From: Rhizobium esperanzae
GTDB lineage: Bacteria; Pseudomonadota; Alphaproteobacteria; Rhizobiales; Rhizobiaceae
Assembly (NCBI RefSeq): GCF_002204185.1
Contig: NZ_MXPU01000008.1
Coordinates: 62,001 to 126,000 of the forward strand
Length of the DNA stretch: 64,000 bases
Direction of reading: 5' to 3'
Each line of letters opens with the position of its first letter. Position 1 is the first letter of the stretch. The notes under the pieces are model-generated. The model was given only the letters and a program-made list of their open reading frames with translations. It did not search any database and had not been told where the DNA came from. Below are positions 16,368 to 25,406 of the stretch, one piece after another. Position numbers and translations under genes: made by a program.

Positions 16368-17453
16368 CTACCGCGCTTTCATTCCCTCTCGATTGGTAAA
16401 ATGGGCATTGCCCAACCCTGTTCCGATGGTCAGCACCGCCCATGTCGATACGTCGTCGATGAATGGGATCTGCGACAAGCCTTGCACGACAGCGTCATTG
16501 TGCATCATCACGAATGTGCTGTGATCGCCGATTGCGGGAATGGCCTTCATCAGTGCTGCGGGAAGGTTGAAGCTGTCGCTTTCCCAATTGCCGCCTGGCA
16601 GGTTCTGTCCGCCGCGTTCGATCGAACCGTCTGCTTTGATGATACCGGGACAGCCGATCCCGATGATCGGGGCCGGCTTCAGATTGGCCTTTTCTGCCTT
16701 ATCGATTAGCTCCTGCAACATCGCCGCCAGCCTTTCTATCGTCGCACTGCGGCTCGGCTCGTCGTCGGCGTGACGCCAGATGGTTGATTCCCAGACACTC
16801 GCATCGGCAAAGTGCGGTTTTTTTTCCTTTCCGAACTCGACGATTCCGGCACGGACGTTCGTGCCGCCGATATCGACGGCCAGCATCGCCTCATAGCCTT
16901 TGAACATCCAGGACGGCATGAGGTGGACGGAACCGATCAGTCCAGCCTCGTCGGGATGGTGGACGATCGGGATGACCTCGATATCGATACCGGCCGCCTT
17001 GAGCAGAACCATGGTCCTGGCGATCGTCAGCTCCCCGAAGCGGCTTTGCCTGAAGCCGCCGCCGACGACGATGCGCTCGGTCTTGGACCAGCGCTCGTCC
17101 TTGAGGAATTTTTTGATGACCTCGGCGAAATCCTGTGCGAAGTCCTCCACCGCGCCCATGATCAGTGCGGCGGCCTCCATGTCGTCTCCCTTCAGCAGAG
17201 ACTCGATCTTTTTCTTGGAAAGCTTCGTCGTCTCGACCCTGCCGAGCGGATCGTCTCCGAACTTGCGGACATGGTTTCTCCAATCCTCAAGCTTCTGCTG
17301 AAAGGTCTTCTTGTTGGCGTTGTCGCCAACGAAGCCGTTCTTGTCACGCAGTTCGTTGTTGTAGTCGTCGACCGTTACCAACGGCAGGACCATCGCGCCA
17401 TGCGCTAATGGGGCACTCGCCCCGTCACGGGGCTCCGGATTGCGTTTGGCCAT
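16368..17453 (-). CDS. ROK family protein with circularly permuted domain order
   Basis: A 361-residue protein related to ROK sugar kinases and regulators. The nucleotide-binding start LAVDIGGTNVRAGIV lies near residue 191 and not at the N-terminus, and is followed in normal order by GIGCPGIIKADGSIERGGQN, MMHNDAVVQG and VLTIGTGLGNA, where the protein ends. The part that in glucokinases forms the C-terminus (EAAALIMGAVEDFAQDFAEV, then RIVVGGGFRQSR and HHPDEAGLIGSVHL) is found before it, at residues about 90-180. The zinc-binding C-x-C-G-x-x-G-C motif is absent. A good AAAGGGA site precedes ATG 17453. It is divergent from otsB; substrate and activity are unknown. Confidence 0.8.
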   Translation of the reverse strand: MAKRNPEPRDGASAPLAHGAMVLPLVTVDDYNNELRDKNGFVGDNANKKTFQQKLEDWRNHVRKFGDDPLGRVETTKLSKKKIESLLKGDDMEAAALIMGAVEDFAQDFAEVIKKFLKDERWSKTERIVVGGGFRQSRFGELTIARTMVLLKAAGIDIEVIPIVHHPDEAGLIGSVHLMPSWMFKGYEAMLAVDIGGTNVRAGIVEFGKEKKPHFADASVWESTIWRHADDEPSRSATIERLAAMLQELIDKAEKANLKPAPIIGIGCPGIIKADGSIERGGQNLPGGNWESDSFNLPAALMKAIPAIGDHSTFVMMHNDAVVQGLSQIPFIDDVSTWAVLTIGTGLGNAHFTNREGMKAR

Positions 17454-17598
17454 CGATGTCCCTTTCCGGCCGCGAGGGGTCGAACAGGCGGCAAAATAAA
17501 ACGCCGACCAGCCTCTGGATGTTCCGGAGCTTATTAACTCATCTTGCCCTCGTCCGCCGGCGACCTAGCTTCAATGATTGCAGAGTTTGGAGAATGCC

Positions 17599-18357
17599 GT
17601 GCAGAACGACGCCGCTACGCAGGAAATGCTTTCAATGGTGCTGGAGGAACCGGAGCACTGGGCGATGTTTCTCGACATCGACGGAACGCTGCTTAACCTT
17701 GCGCCTACGCCGGATGCGATTGAGGTCCCAGAAGACCTGCCCGGACACCTTCATCGTCTCTCGAACAAGCTCGGCGGCGCCTTGGCGCTGGTCACCGGGC
17801 GCTCGCTTGCCTATGCAGACGAGCTGTTCAAGCCCTTTGCGTTTCCAACCGCAGGCCTGCATGGCGCCGAGATCAGGAGCGCCGCCGGAATGCATACGGT
17901 CGAGGCGACCCCCGAATTCCAGGCGCTGAAACATGCATTGACCGCCGAAGCCGAACATTATCCGGGTGTTCTGATAGAGGATAAGGGTGCAGCCGTTGCC
18001 GCGCATTACCGGCTGGCGCCGGAATATGAAAAAGTCATTGAAGAGCGCATGCACCACTATGCGGAGCTTGCCGGACCGAACTGGGCGCTGCAGCTCGGTA
18101 AAAGGGTGTTCGAGCTACGACCGGCACGGTCGAGCAAGGGCGATGCGCTGGAGCGCTTTTTTCAGTCAGATCCTTTCAAGAACCGCTGCCCGATTACCAT
18201 CGGGGATGATTTGACCGACGAGTCGATGTTTGCGATCGCCAATGCGCGCGGCGGTGTCTCCGTGCGTGTCGGGGCCATCGGCGCCCCGAGCTGCGCCACG
18301 AGCCGGCTGTCTTCGGCTGCACTGGTCAGGAATGTTATTGCCGCCCTGGCCGCCTGA
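17599..18357 (+). CDS. otsB: Trehalose-6-phosphate phosphatase
   Basis: A 252-residue HAD-superfamily phosphatase that converts trehalose 6-phosphate to trehalose. HAD motif I is FLDIDGTLL, motif II lies in LALVTGRSL, and motif IV is ITIGDDLTDESMF; the cap region contains the family segments GLHGAE and EDKGAAVAAHYR, and KGDALERFF carries the motif III lysine. The start is taken as GTG 17599 with GGAG six bases before it; a TTG at 17578 would add seven residues. No otsA lies next to it. Trehalose is a common osmoprotectant of rhizobia. Confidence 0.9.
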   Translation: MQNDAATQEMLSMVLEEPEHWAMFLDIDGTLLNLAPTPDAIEVPEDLPGHLHRLSNKLGGALALVTGRSLAYADELFKPFAFPTAGLHGAEIRSAAGMHTVEATPEFQALKHALTAEAEHYPGVLIEDKGAAVAAHYRLAPEYEKVIEERMHHYAELAGPNWALQLGKRVFELRPARSSKGDALERFFQSDPFKNRCPITIGDDLTDESMFAIANARGGVSVRVGAIGAPSCATSRLSSAALVRNVIAALAA

Positions 18358-18538
18358 GATGAATTTCAGATTGCCGTCGTCTTTGCGCTGCCGGCGTAGC
18401 GTCAATCATCAAAAAAGTATCGGTTTTGGCCGGGAATCGTGGTGGCGGGCATGAAGCGAGCCCACTACACTCGTCATAATAATAAAGCCAAAGGGAATTT
18501 GGCAGGCGGACGTAGAATCGCCCCTGGAGGAGGAAACG

Positions 18539-19423
18539 ATGGAACCCGACTTGGAAGTCGTTCAGATCAGACCGGGCGAATCCTTCGCAACGAAGGCGCA
18601 TGGTTATCCCTATCACACCGTTCGCTGGCATTTTCATCCGGAATATGAACTGCATCTCGTCGTGGCGACCACGGGACGCTATTTCGTCGGCGATTTCATC
18701 GGGGAGTTCGAACCCGGCAATCTGGTGCTGGCCGGCCCCAATCTGCCTCACAACTGGATCAGCGACGTCCCGAAGGGATCGAGTATTCCGCTTCGATGCC
18801 AGCTCATCCAGTTCAGTGAGAATTTTATCAGCGACACGATGAAGGTGCTGCCCGAGCTCAATCCCTTCGAGCCGGTCCTCGAAGCGTCCCGCCGGGGCGT
18901 GCTCTTCGGCACTGAGACCAGCCGGCAGGTGGCGCCTTTAATGAACGAGGTGCAGCAGGCCCAGGGCGTACGCCGTATCGAGCTCTTCATGATGATCGTC
19001 GGGCTGCTCAGCCGGTCGCAGGATGCCCAGCTTCTCGCAAGCCCCAGCTATCTGCCCGACCCCTCGGGCTATATGTCGGCCGGCATCAACAAGGCGCTCG
19101 CTTATATCAGAGAGAATCTGACGAAATCCTTCGACGAAACCGATCTTGCGGCGATCGCCGGGCAGTCCACAGGCGCCTTCTCACGCGCTTTCCGCCGCCA
19201 CACCGGCATGTCGCTCGTGCAATATGTGAAACGCCTGCGCATCAATCTCGCCTGTCAGATCCTGATGAGCGACGACCATGCGTCCATCACCGACATCTGC
19301 TTCGAGGTTGGCTTCAACAATCTCTCCAACTTCAACCGCCAGTTCCTCGCGGAGAAAGGCATGACGCCGTCCCGCTTCCGGCGATTGTTGGGTGACAATA
19401 TCAACGTGGCGAAGGCGGCATAA
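18539..19423 (+). CDS. AraC family transcriptional regulator with cupin sensor domain
   Basis: A 294-residue regulator. Residues about 20-110 form a cupin-like ligand domain (HFHPEYELHLVV, LVLAGPNLPHNW), and residues about 185-285 are the AraC double helix-turn-helix (TDLAAIAGQSTGAFSRAFRR and SITDICFEVGFNNLSNFNRQ). The ribosome site GGAGGAGG is very strong. It precedes the sugar ABC operon at 19641 in the same orientation, so it probably controls uptake of a sugar or sugar alcohol. The gap to that operon is 217 bases, long enough for a separate promoter. Confidence 0.88.
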   Translation: MEPDLEVVQIRPGESFATKAHGYPYHTVRWHFHPEYELHLVVATTGRYFVGDFIGEFEPGNLVLAGPNLPHNWISDVPKGSSIPLRCQLIQFSENFISDTMKVLPELNPFEPVLEASRRGVLFGTETSRQVAPLMNEVQQAQGVRRIELFMMIVGLLSRSQDAQLLASPSYLPDPSGYMSAGINKALAYIRENLTKSFDETDLAAIAGQSTGAFSRAFRRHTGMSLVQYVKRLRINLACQILMSDDHASITDICFEVGFNNLSNFNRQFLAEKGMTPSRFRRLLGDNINVAKAA

Positions 19424-19640
19424 GGTCCGCCGAAGACGGCAATAGGGGAGGACAAGGAGGAGGAACGAAAACTGACGCAGGCTTGGACGTGAGCGCGCGA
19501 GGAGCGGCTCGCGAGAGGAGACGCTTGTCCTCAGAAACAGCAAACCGCTGGGACAGGCACAGCCGCTCATTCAGCCGAACGGCACAGCAGAACACTGCAA
19601 TCACGCACTACACGATTTTTTCCAATGGGAGGAGATGGAA

Positions 19641-20708
19641 ATGATGAAATTTTCGACAAAAGCGGCAGGCGCCGCGGCACTTATGCTGTCCTTGCTCGGC
19701 GGAACGTCCGCCTTTGCACAAAGCAAAGTTGCGGATGCAACCGTCGCGTTCCTGATGCCCGACCAGGGCTCAACCCGTTATGAAGAGCACGACCACCCCG
19801 GCTTCGTCGCCGAAATGAAGAAGCTTTGTGCGTCCTGCAAAGTCATCTATCAGAATGCCGATGCCGACATCGCCAAACAGCAGCAACAGTTCAATTCGGC
19901 CATCACCCAAGGCGCCAAGGTCATCGTGCTGGACCCGGTGGATTCGGCGGCGGCAGCCTCTCTCGTTCAGCTCGCTCAGAGCCAGGGCGTCAAGGTCATC
20001 GCCTATGACCGTCCGATCCCGAAGGGCAAGGCCGATTTCTATGTCTCCTTCGACAACAAAGCGATCGGCAAGGCGATTGCGGAATCGCTCGTCAAGCATC
20101 TGAAAGCCAAGAACGTGCCGACCGACGGCGGCGGCATTCTGCAGATCAACGGTTCGCCGACCGATGCCGCCGCCGGGCTGATCAAGGACGGCATTCACGA
20201 GGGTCTGGCGAGCGGCGGCTACAAGACGCTTGCTGAATTCGATACGCCGAACTGGCAGCCGGCGAATGCCCAGCAATGGGCGGCCGGACAGATCACCCGT
20301 TTCGGCAAGCAGATCGTCGGCGTCGTCGCCGCCAATGACGGCACCGGCGGCGGCGCCATCGCCGCTTTCAAGGCAGCCGGCGTCGATCCCGTGCCGCCGG
20401 TGACCGGCAATGACGCGACGATCGCCGCGCTGCAACTGATCATATCGGGGGACCAGTACAACACGATCTCCAAGCCGAGCGAAATCGTCGCTGCTGCCGC
20501 TGCCGACGTCGCCGTGAAGCTCCTGGCAGGCGAGACGATCAAGGCCGAGATGACGCTTTACGATACGCCGGCGCAGCTTTTCGTGCCGGCTGTCGTGACC
20601 GCCGAGAACCTGAAGGCCGAGATCATCGACAAGAAGATCAACACCGCCGAGGAGCTCTGCACCGGCCGTTACGCCGACGGCTGCAAGAAGCTCGGCATTA
20701 TCAAGTAA
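19641..20708 (+). CDS. Sugar ABC transporter substrate-binding protein, XylF/RbsB type
   Basis: A 355-residue periplasmic binding protein of the pentose/hexose family with a signal peptide ending ...GGTSAFA/QS. Typical segments are VAFLMPDQGSTRYEEHDHPG, VIVLDPVDSAAAASLVQLAQ, VIAYDRPIP, ILQINGSPTDAAA and AANDGTGGGAIAAFKAAG, closest to the xylose-binding branch. The start is set to ATG 19641 because GGAGG is then eight bases upstream; ATG 19635 is too close to it. ATPase and permease genes follow. The ligand may be a sugar alcohol or ketose, judging by the dehydrogenases nearby. Confidence 0.88.
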   Translation: MMKFSTKAAGAAALMLSLLGGTSAFAQSKVADATVAFLMPDQGSTRYEEHDHPGFVAEMKKLCASCKVIYQNADADIAKQQQQFNSAITQGAKVIVLDPVDSAAAASLVQLAQSQGVKVIAYDRPIPKGKADFYVSFDNKAIGKAIAESLVKHLKAKNVPTDGGGILQINGSPTDAAAGLIKDGIHEGLASGGYKTLAEFDTPNWQPANAQQWAAGQITRFGKQIVGVVAANDGTGGGAIAAFKAAGVDPVPPVTGNDATIAALQLIISGDQYNTISKPSEIVAAAAADVAVKLLAGETIKAEMTLYDTPAQLFVPAVVTAENLKAEIIDKKINTAEELCTGRYADGCKKLGIIK

Positions 20709-20716
20709 TCCGCCAG

Positions 20717-20746
20717 GGAAGCGCGGCCGCCATCGGTCGCGCTTCC
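20717..20746 (+). other. Intercistronic hairpin after a binding-protein gene
   Basis: GGAAGCGCG (20717-20725) pairs with CGCGCTTCC (20738-20746), nine perfect pairs, with a further CCG/CGG pairing inside. It lies nine bases after the stop codon of the binding-protein gene and before the ATPase gene. The following GCTTCGCTTTTC is only weakly T-rich, which suggests mRNA stabilisation or partial termination. Confidence 0.6.
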
Positions 20747-20772
20747 GCTTCGCTTTTCGGAAAGGCCAGGCG

Positions 20773-21591
20773 ATGTCTGACACCTCTCACACTTTTGACT
20801 CGCACCAGCCCGTCCTCAGCCTGCGCGGAGTTTCGAAGAATTTCGGAGCGGTGTCGGCGCTGACCGACATCGACCTCGACGTGCATGCCGGCGAGGTCGT
20901 GGCGCTGGTGGGCGACAATGGCGCCGGCAAATCGACACTGGTCAAGATTCTGGCCGGCGTCCACCAGCCGACCTCGGGCACCATCCTGTTCGAGGGTCAA
21001 CAGGCAGATTTATCGAGCCCCAGCGCGGCGCTCAATCTGGGCATTGCGACCGTGTTCCAGGATTTGGCGCTTTGTGAAAATCTCGATGTCGTCGCCAATA
21101 TCTTTCTCGGCAAGGAGCTCAATCCCTTCCAGCTCGACGAGGTCGCGATGGAGATCCGCGCCTGGAAGTTGCTGAACGAACTTTCCGCGCGAATCCCAAG
21201 CGTGCGCGAGCCCGTGGCCTCGCTATCCGGGGGCCAGCGTCAGACCGTGGCGATCGCCCGGTCGCTGTTGCTCGAACCGAAACTGATCATGCTCGATGAA
21301 CCCACGGCCGCACTCGGCGTTGCCCAGACGGCCGAGGTGCTGGATCTGATCGAGCGCGTGCGCGAGCGCGGCCTCGGCGTTATCATGATCAGCCATAACA
21401 TGGAGGACGTGCGGGCCGTCGCCGACCGTATTGTCGTGCTTCGGCTCGGCCGCAACAACGGCACCTTCATGCCCGACGCATCCAATGAAGAGCTCGTCAG
21501 CGCGATTACCGGCGCATCCAACAATTCCGTCTCCCGCCGCGCGATGCGCCGCAAGGCGCAAAGCCCAGAGAATGAGGAGGGCAGGCCATGA
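20773..21591 (+). CDS. Sugar ABC transporter ATPase
   Basis: A 272-residue single-domain ATPase of the ribose/xylose importer class. Walker A is GDNGAGKST, the Q-loop is TVFQDLALCENLDVV, the signature LSGGQRQTVAIARSLL and Walker B LIMLDEPTAALG, with ISHNMEDVRAVADRIVVLRL as the H-loop region. Unlike RbsA or XylG it has one ATPase domain only, as is common for the FrcA type of rhizobia. Its stop overlaps the permease start (ATGA). It energises uptake by the permease encoded next. Confidence 0.9.
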   Translation: MSDTSHTFDSHQPVLSLRGVSKNFGAVSALTDIDLDVHAGEVVALVGDNGAGKSTLVKILAGVHQPTSGTILFEGQQADLSSPSAALNLGIATVFQDLALCENLDVVANIFLGKELNPFQLDEVAMEIRAWKLLNELSARIPSVREPVASLSGGQRQTVAIARSLLLEPKLIMLDEPTAALGVAQTAEVLDLIERVRERGLGVIMISHNMEDVRAVADRIVVLRLGRNNGTFMPDASNEELVSAITGASNNSVSRRAMRRKAQSPENEEGRP

Positions 21592-22847
21592 TGAAGACCA
21601 TTCGGAACGAGCCGGCAACACCCGCGCTTCTCGACCGGCGCGACGAAAGAGTGCGCCATGACGACAGCTTTGCCGGGTCGGTCCGCGCCTTCTGGGACCG
21701 CATCCGCTCCGGCGACCTCGGCTCGCTGCCTGTCATTGTCGGCCTGGCGATCATCTGGACGGTCTTCCAGGCCCTCAATCCGGTGTTTCTCTCCAGCGCC
21801 AACCTCGTCAACATGCTGTTCGATTGCTCGACGGTCGGCGTCATCTCGCTCGGCATCGTCTGCATTCTGATCGTTGGCGAGATTGATCTCTCCGTCGGTT
21901 CGGTCAGCGGCTTCGCCTCGGCGCTCACCGGCGTCTTCTGGGTCAATCAGGGCTGGCCGGTGGCCGCGGCGGTGCTCGCCGCGATGATCGTCGGCGCTCT
22001 GATCGGCTCGCTTTACGCGTTCCTGTTCAACCGCTTCGGGATGCCGAGCTTCGTCTCCACGCTGTCCGGCCTGCTCGCGGTTCTCGGCCTCCAGCTCTAT
22101 ATCCTCGGAGCAACCGGTTCGATCAATCTCCCCTATGGGTCCTGGCTTGTTAATTTCGGTCAGATCATGGTCATGCCCGACCCGGTCGCCTATCTGCTGG
22201 TGGCAGTTGCCGGCTTTGCCTTCTTCTCCGCGAGCTATCGAACGGCGACACGCCGGCGAGCGGCCGGCCTTTCGTCGAAATCCCCCAGCGGGCTCTTCCT
22301 GCGCGCCGTCATCATTACCCTCGCCCTGGAAACGGTCGCCTTCTATCTCAACCAGTCACGCGGCATTCCCTGGATGTTCGGACTTTTCGTCGGCCTCGTC
22401 GCAGCGATGAACTATGCGCTGACCCGCACGAAGTGGGGACGCTCCATGCATGCCGTCGGCGGCAACAGGGAGGCGGCCCGCCGCTCGGGCATCAACGTAT
22501 CGCGCATCTATGCGAGCGCCTTCGTCATGTGCGCCCTGCTGGCCGCGACCGGCGGCGTGCTTTCGGCGGCGCGATTGGCGACGGCCAGTCAGCAGGCCGG
22601 CACCGGCGACGTCAATCTCAACGCCATCGCTGCGGCGGTCATCGGCGGCACCAGCCTGTTCGGCGGGCGCGGCAGCGCCTATTCGGCCCTTCTCGGCATC
22701 ATCGTCATCCAGTCGATCGCGAGCGGTCTGACGCTCCTCGATCTGTCGTCATCGCTTCGCTACATGATCACGGGGGCCGTTCTTGCCGTCGCCGTCATCG
22801 TCGACTCGCTGGCACGCCGATCGCGCATTTCGCACGGCCGGGCCTAA
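21588..22847 (+). CDS. Sugar ABC transporter permease, XylH/RbsC type
   Basis: A 419-residue inner membrane permease with about ten hydrophobic spans. Family segments include [67 protein letters not shown] and [20 protein letters not shown]. It starts at ATG 21588, inside the ATPase stop codon. It completes the importer with the genes at 19641 and 20773. The length is greater than RbsC (about 320) and fits XylH-like proteins. Confidence 0.9.
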   Translation: MMKTIRNEPATPALLDRRDERVRHDDSFAGSVRAFWDRIRSGDLGSLPVIVGLAIIWTVFQALNPVFLSSANLVNMLFDCSTVGVISLGIVCILIVGEIDLSVGSVSGFASALTGVFWVNQGWPVAAAVLAAMIVGALIGSLYAFLFNRFGMPSFVSTLSGLLAVLGLQLYILGATGSINLPYGSWLVNFGQIMVMPDPVAYLLVAVAGFAFFSASYRTATRRRAAGLSSKSPSGLFLRAVIITLALETVAFYLNQSRGIPWMFGLFVGLVAAMNYALTRTKWGRSMHAVGGNREAARRSGINVSRIYASAFVMCALLAATGGVLSAARLATASQQAGTGDVNLNAIAAAVIGGTSLFGGRGSAYSALLGIIVIQSIASGLTLLDLSSSLRYMITGAVLAVAVIVDSLARRSRISHGRA

Positions 22848-22872
22848 ACAACCAAGAAAGCAGAGGAAGAAA

Positions 22873-23601
22873 ATGGGACAGGATCTGTCTGGAAAAGTCG
22901 CGGCCGTCACTGGGGCGGCGTCGGGTATCGGCCTGGAGTGCGCCAAGACCATGCTTGCAGCAGGCGCCCGCGTCGTGCTGATCGACCGCAACGAAGAGGC
23001 GTTGAGGGATGTCTGCTCGAAACTCGGCGAAAAGGCCATTCCGCTGGTCGTCGATCTCTTGGATCCAAAAAGCGTGGCGCAGATGATGCCTGCTATTCTG
23101 GAGAAAGCGGGCCAGCTGGACATTTTCCACGCCAATGCCGGCTCCTATATCGGCGGTGAAGTGCTTGATGGCGATCCCGACGCCTGGGATCGCATGCTCA
23201 ACCTGAACATCAATGCCGCATTTCGCTCGGTGCACGCCGTCCTGCCGCATATGGTCGGACGCAAGACCGGCGATATCATCCTGACGAGTTCGGTCGCCGG
23301 GATGATCCCGGTGGTCTGGGAGCCGATCTATACGGCTTCCAAACACGCGGTCCAGGCCTTTGTCCACACGCTCAGACGCCAGGTCGCCAAGCACGGCTTG
23401 CGGGTCGGCGCCGTCGCGCCAGGGCCTGTCGTGACCGCTCTTCTCAGCGATTGGCCGCAGGAGAAGCTCGACGAGGCGCTCGCCGCCGGTGGTCTGATGG
23501 AGCCGAAAGAAGTGGCCGAAGCGGTGCTCTTCATGCTGACGCGTCCACGCAACGTCACCATCCGCGACCTCGTCATTCTGCCGCAGAGCACGGACATCTG
23601 A
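22873..23601 (+). CDS. SDR-family polyol dehydrogenase (ribitol-dehydrogenase-like)
   Basis: A 242-residue short-chain dehydrogenase. It has the NAD-binding TGAASGIG, the [10 protein letters not shown] variant of the NNAG motif, the catalytic serine in [10 protein letters not shown] and YTASK with the catalytic tyrosine and lysine. The sequence resembles the ribitol 2-dehydrogenase-like proteins of rhizobia. It follows the permease gene by 25 bases and is preceded by AGAGGAAG, so it belongs to the importer operon and most likely oxidises the imported polyol to a ketose in the cytoplasm. Confidence 0.85.
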   Translation: MGQDLSGKVAAVTGAASGIGLECAKTMLAAGARVVLIDRNEEALRDVCSKLGEKAIPLVVDLLDPKSVAQMMPAILEKAGQLDIFHANAGSYIGGEVLDGDPDAWDRMLNLNINAAFRSVHAVLPHMVGRKTGDIILTSSVAGMIPVVWEPIYTASKHAVQAFVHTLRRQVAKHGLRVGAVAPGPVVTALLSDWPQEKLDEALAAGGLMEPKEVAEAVLFMLTRPRNVTIRDLVILPQSTDI

Positions 23602-23643
23602 TGAAGATGTGGCGCCTCCGGCAAGCGCAGAAAGGAAACGGAC

Positions 23644-24165
23644 ATGATCTTCGACAGATTTCGTCTGAACGGACAGGTGGCGCTGGTGACCGGCGGGACG
23701 CGCGGCATTGGGCTGGCAATCGCCGAAGCGCTCGGCGAGGCAGGCGCCAAGGTCTTCATCGCGGGACGAACGCGCAATGAAGCCGCTGAGGAACGGCTCT
23801 CCAGGGCAGGGGTCGATTTCGAGTTCATCGCCGCAGATCTGGCGAAGGAGCGTGCTGCTGACGCGCTCATGACGGAAACCCTTTCGCGGTCCGGCCGGCT
23901 CGACATCCTCGTCAACAATGCCGGTATCGCCATTCACGGCAACAGCGGCGAGTTCTCCGATGCCATCTGGCGCGAGATCATGACCGTCAACGTCGACGCC
24001 GTCTTCCGCGCCTGCCGGGCCGCGCTCGCGCCCATGCGCCGCCAGGGCGGCGGCGTTTTATACGACGCGGTAAAGCTCGGAGAGGGGAGGGCGGGTTCCC
24101 GGCGGCTAAGCCGTTTTTCCTTGCGTTCAGAAGTTCACGGCTTCGTGCCGCAGGCGCTCTGGTAG
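23644..24165 (+). pseudogene. Truncated SDR dehydrogenase gene
   Basis: The first 138 or so residues are a normal SDR start: VALVTGGTRGIGLAIAEALG, then LDILVNNAGIAIHGNSGEF and IMTVNVDAVFRACRAALAPM. After RRQGGGV (about 24054) similarity stops and the frame continues into 36 unrelated residues rich in R, S and G. The catalytic Ser, the Tyr-x-x-x-Lys motif and the whole C-terminal third are missing, so it cannot be an active enzyme. A good AAAGGAAACG ribosome site is still present. The break point lies about 80 bases from the end of the convergent GatZ-type gene and points to a deletion or rearrangement there. Confidence 0.75.
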
Positions 24166-25403
24166 TCGGCAAGTACGCGGTCGACCGCGGTAATCAATAT
24201 TGTCTCGGGATCGCCGGCTTCGGCTGGCGAGAGCTGCGGCAGGAACTGGTGCAGCAGCGTCTCCGGAATTGTCTTTCCGCGGAGAGCGGCGAGTAGTGTC
24301 TCGAAGGCATTATCCGCCTCGGGGCGGTTCCAGTAGTAGCGGATACGATCGCTGTAGCTGTAGTGCCGCTGCAGACGCAAGGCCGTCTCATCACCGTGAT
24401 AGTGAGCCTGCCAGTCACCCGGCGCCGACAGCATCACCGCCTCCATCGTTGCGGCCAGCGGCCTGTCGCCGTATCCAGGAACCATCTCGGTCGCGATCAT
24501 GTCGAGCGCATAGGCGGCCTCGCGCAGCGCGAAGGTCAGGCCGGGGCCGACCTTCAAGATCGGGAAGCCGTCCTGCACCAGCCGCGTCAGCGCATCGCGC
24601 GTCTGATAATCAGTGGAATGAGCCTCGAAGACGAATTGCGGTTCCTCGTCGAGCAGTGCGGTCAATTCACTCGCAAGTTCGGGCCTGTAGCCGAAGACGT
24701 TCTCGCTGCCGAATTCGACACCCGGCTGGACGACGAAGGCGATGACGCGGGAAAACGCCTCCTCCAACCCAGCCCGCGAAAAGATCTCGCGATGAATGGC
24801 GATCGTCGAGCGGGCTGCATCCGGCGCGGTCGGCCGGAGTTCTTCGAGCGCATGGTCGGCGCCGCCCGGCACCGGAACCTCGGTGCCGAGAATATAAAGC
24901 GGCGGCGGCACGCCGATCGCTTTCGCCGTCCTTTCGCTGATCTCTGCCAATCCTGCGGCACGTTCGGCGATCGTCCGGTCGTCGAGCACTGCCGGGTCGC
25001 CGGCGCAGCCCATCGAGGCGTCGAGATGGATCTTGCCGTATCCGGCTCTGACATAGGCTTCGACCATGAGCTCTGCCTGCTCAAGCGCTGCTTCCGGCGC
25101 CTTCTTGCGCCATGGATTGGGACCGAGGTGATCGCCGCCGAAGATCATCTGCGCGGGGTCGAGCCCTTCCTCGGCGGCAATGCGCTCGGCAAAGCGGATG
25201 AAGTCTTCCGGCCTCATGCCGGTATAACCGCCGAGATGATTGACCTGGTTGCAGGTCGCCTCGATCAGGACCGGCCCACCATCGCGCACCGCCCGCCGGA
25301 TGGCAGCCCTGAGGACGAGGGAATGGGCGGAACAGACGGAGGTGATGCCGAAGGGTCTGCCTTCGCGCCGCGCGGCGGCAAGACGGGTCAATATCCGGTC
25401 CAT
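24135..25403 (-). CDS. GatZ/KbaZ-type protein, probable D-tagatose 6-phosphate 4-epimerase
   Basis: A 422-residue protein of the tagatose-bisphosphate aldolase non-catalytic subunit family (GatZ/KbaZ, COG4573). Visible family segments are ITSVCSAHSLVLRAAIRRA, IEATCNQVNHLGGYTGMRP, IFGGDHLGPNPW, KIHLDASMGCAGD, YILGTEVPVPGGA and FEAHSTDYQT. In Agrobacterium a member of this family beside a tagatose kinase acts by itself as D-tagatose 6-phosphate 4-epimerase (EC 5.1.3.40), making fructose 6-phosphate. Here too it is adjacent to a tagatose-type kinase (3-base gap) and no aldolase subunit GatY is present, so that reaction is favoured. Confidence 0.85.
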   Translation of the reverse strand: MDRILTRLAAARREGRPFGITSVCSAHSLVLRAAIRRAVRDGGPVLIEATCNQVNHLGGYTGMRPEDFIRFAERIAAEEGLDPAQMIFGGDHLGPNPWRKKAPEAALEQAELMVEAYVRAGYGKIHLDASMGCAGDPAVLDDRTIAERAAGLAEISERTAKAIGVPPPLYILGTEVPVPGGADHALEELRPTAPDAARSTIAIHREIFSRAGLEEAFSRVIAFVVQPGVEFGSENVFGYRPELASELTALLDEEPQFVFEAHSTDYQTRDALTRLVQDGFPILKVGPGLTFALREAAYALDMIATEMVPGYGDRPLAATMEAVMLSAPGDWQAHYHGDETALRLQRHYSYSDRIRYYWNRPEADNAFETLLAALRGKTIPETLLHQFLPQLSPAEAGDPETILITAVDRVLADYQSACGTKP

Positions 25404-25406
25404 CGT

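Noticed and set aside
16325..16399. Frame of 24 codons with a perfect AGGAGGGG ribosome site
   Set aside because: The peptide overlaps the 3' end of the ROK gene on the other strand, is very short and hydrophobic without a clear membrane segment; the site could be fortuitous.
24103..24121. CGGC-loop-GCCG followed by TTTTT as a terminator of the truncated SDR gene
   Set aside because: The stem has only four pairs, too weak to call.
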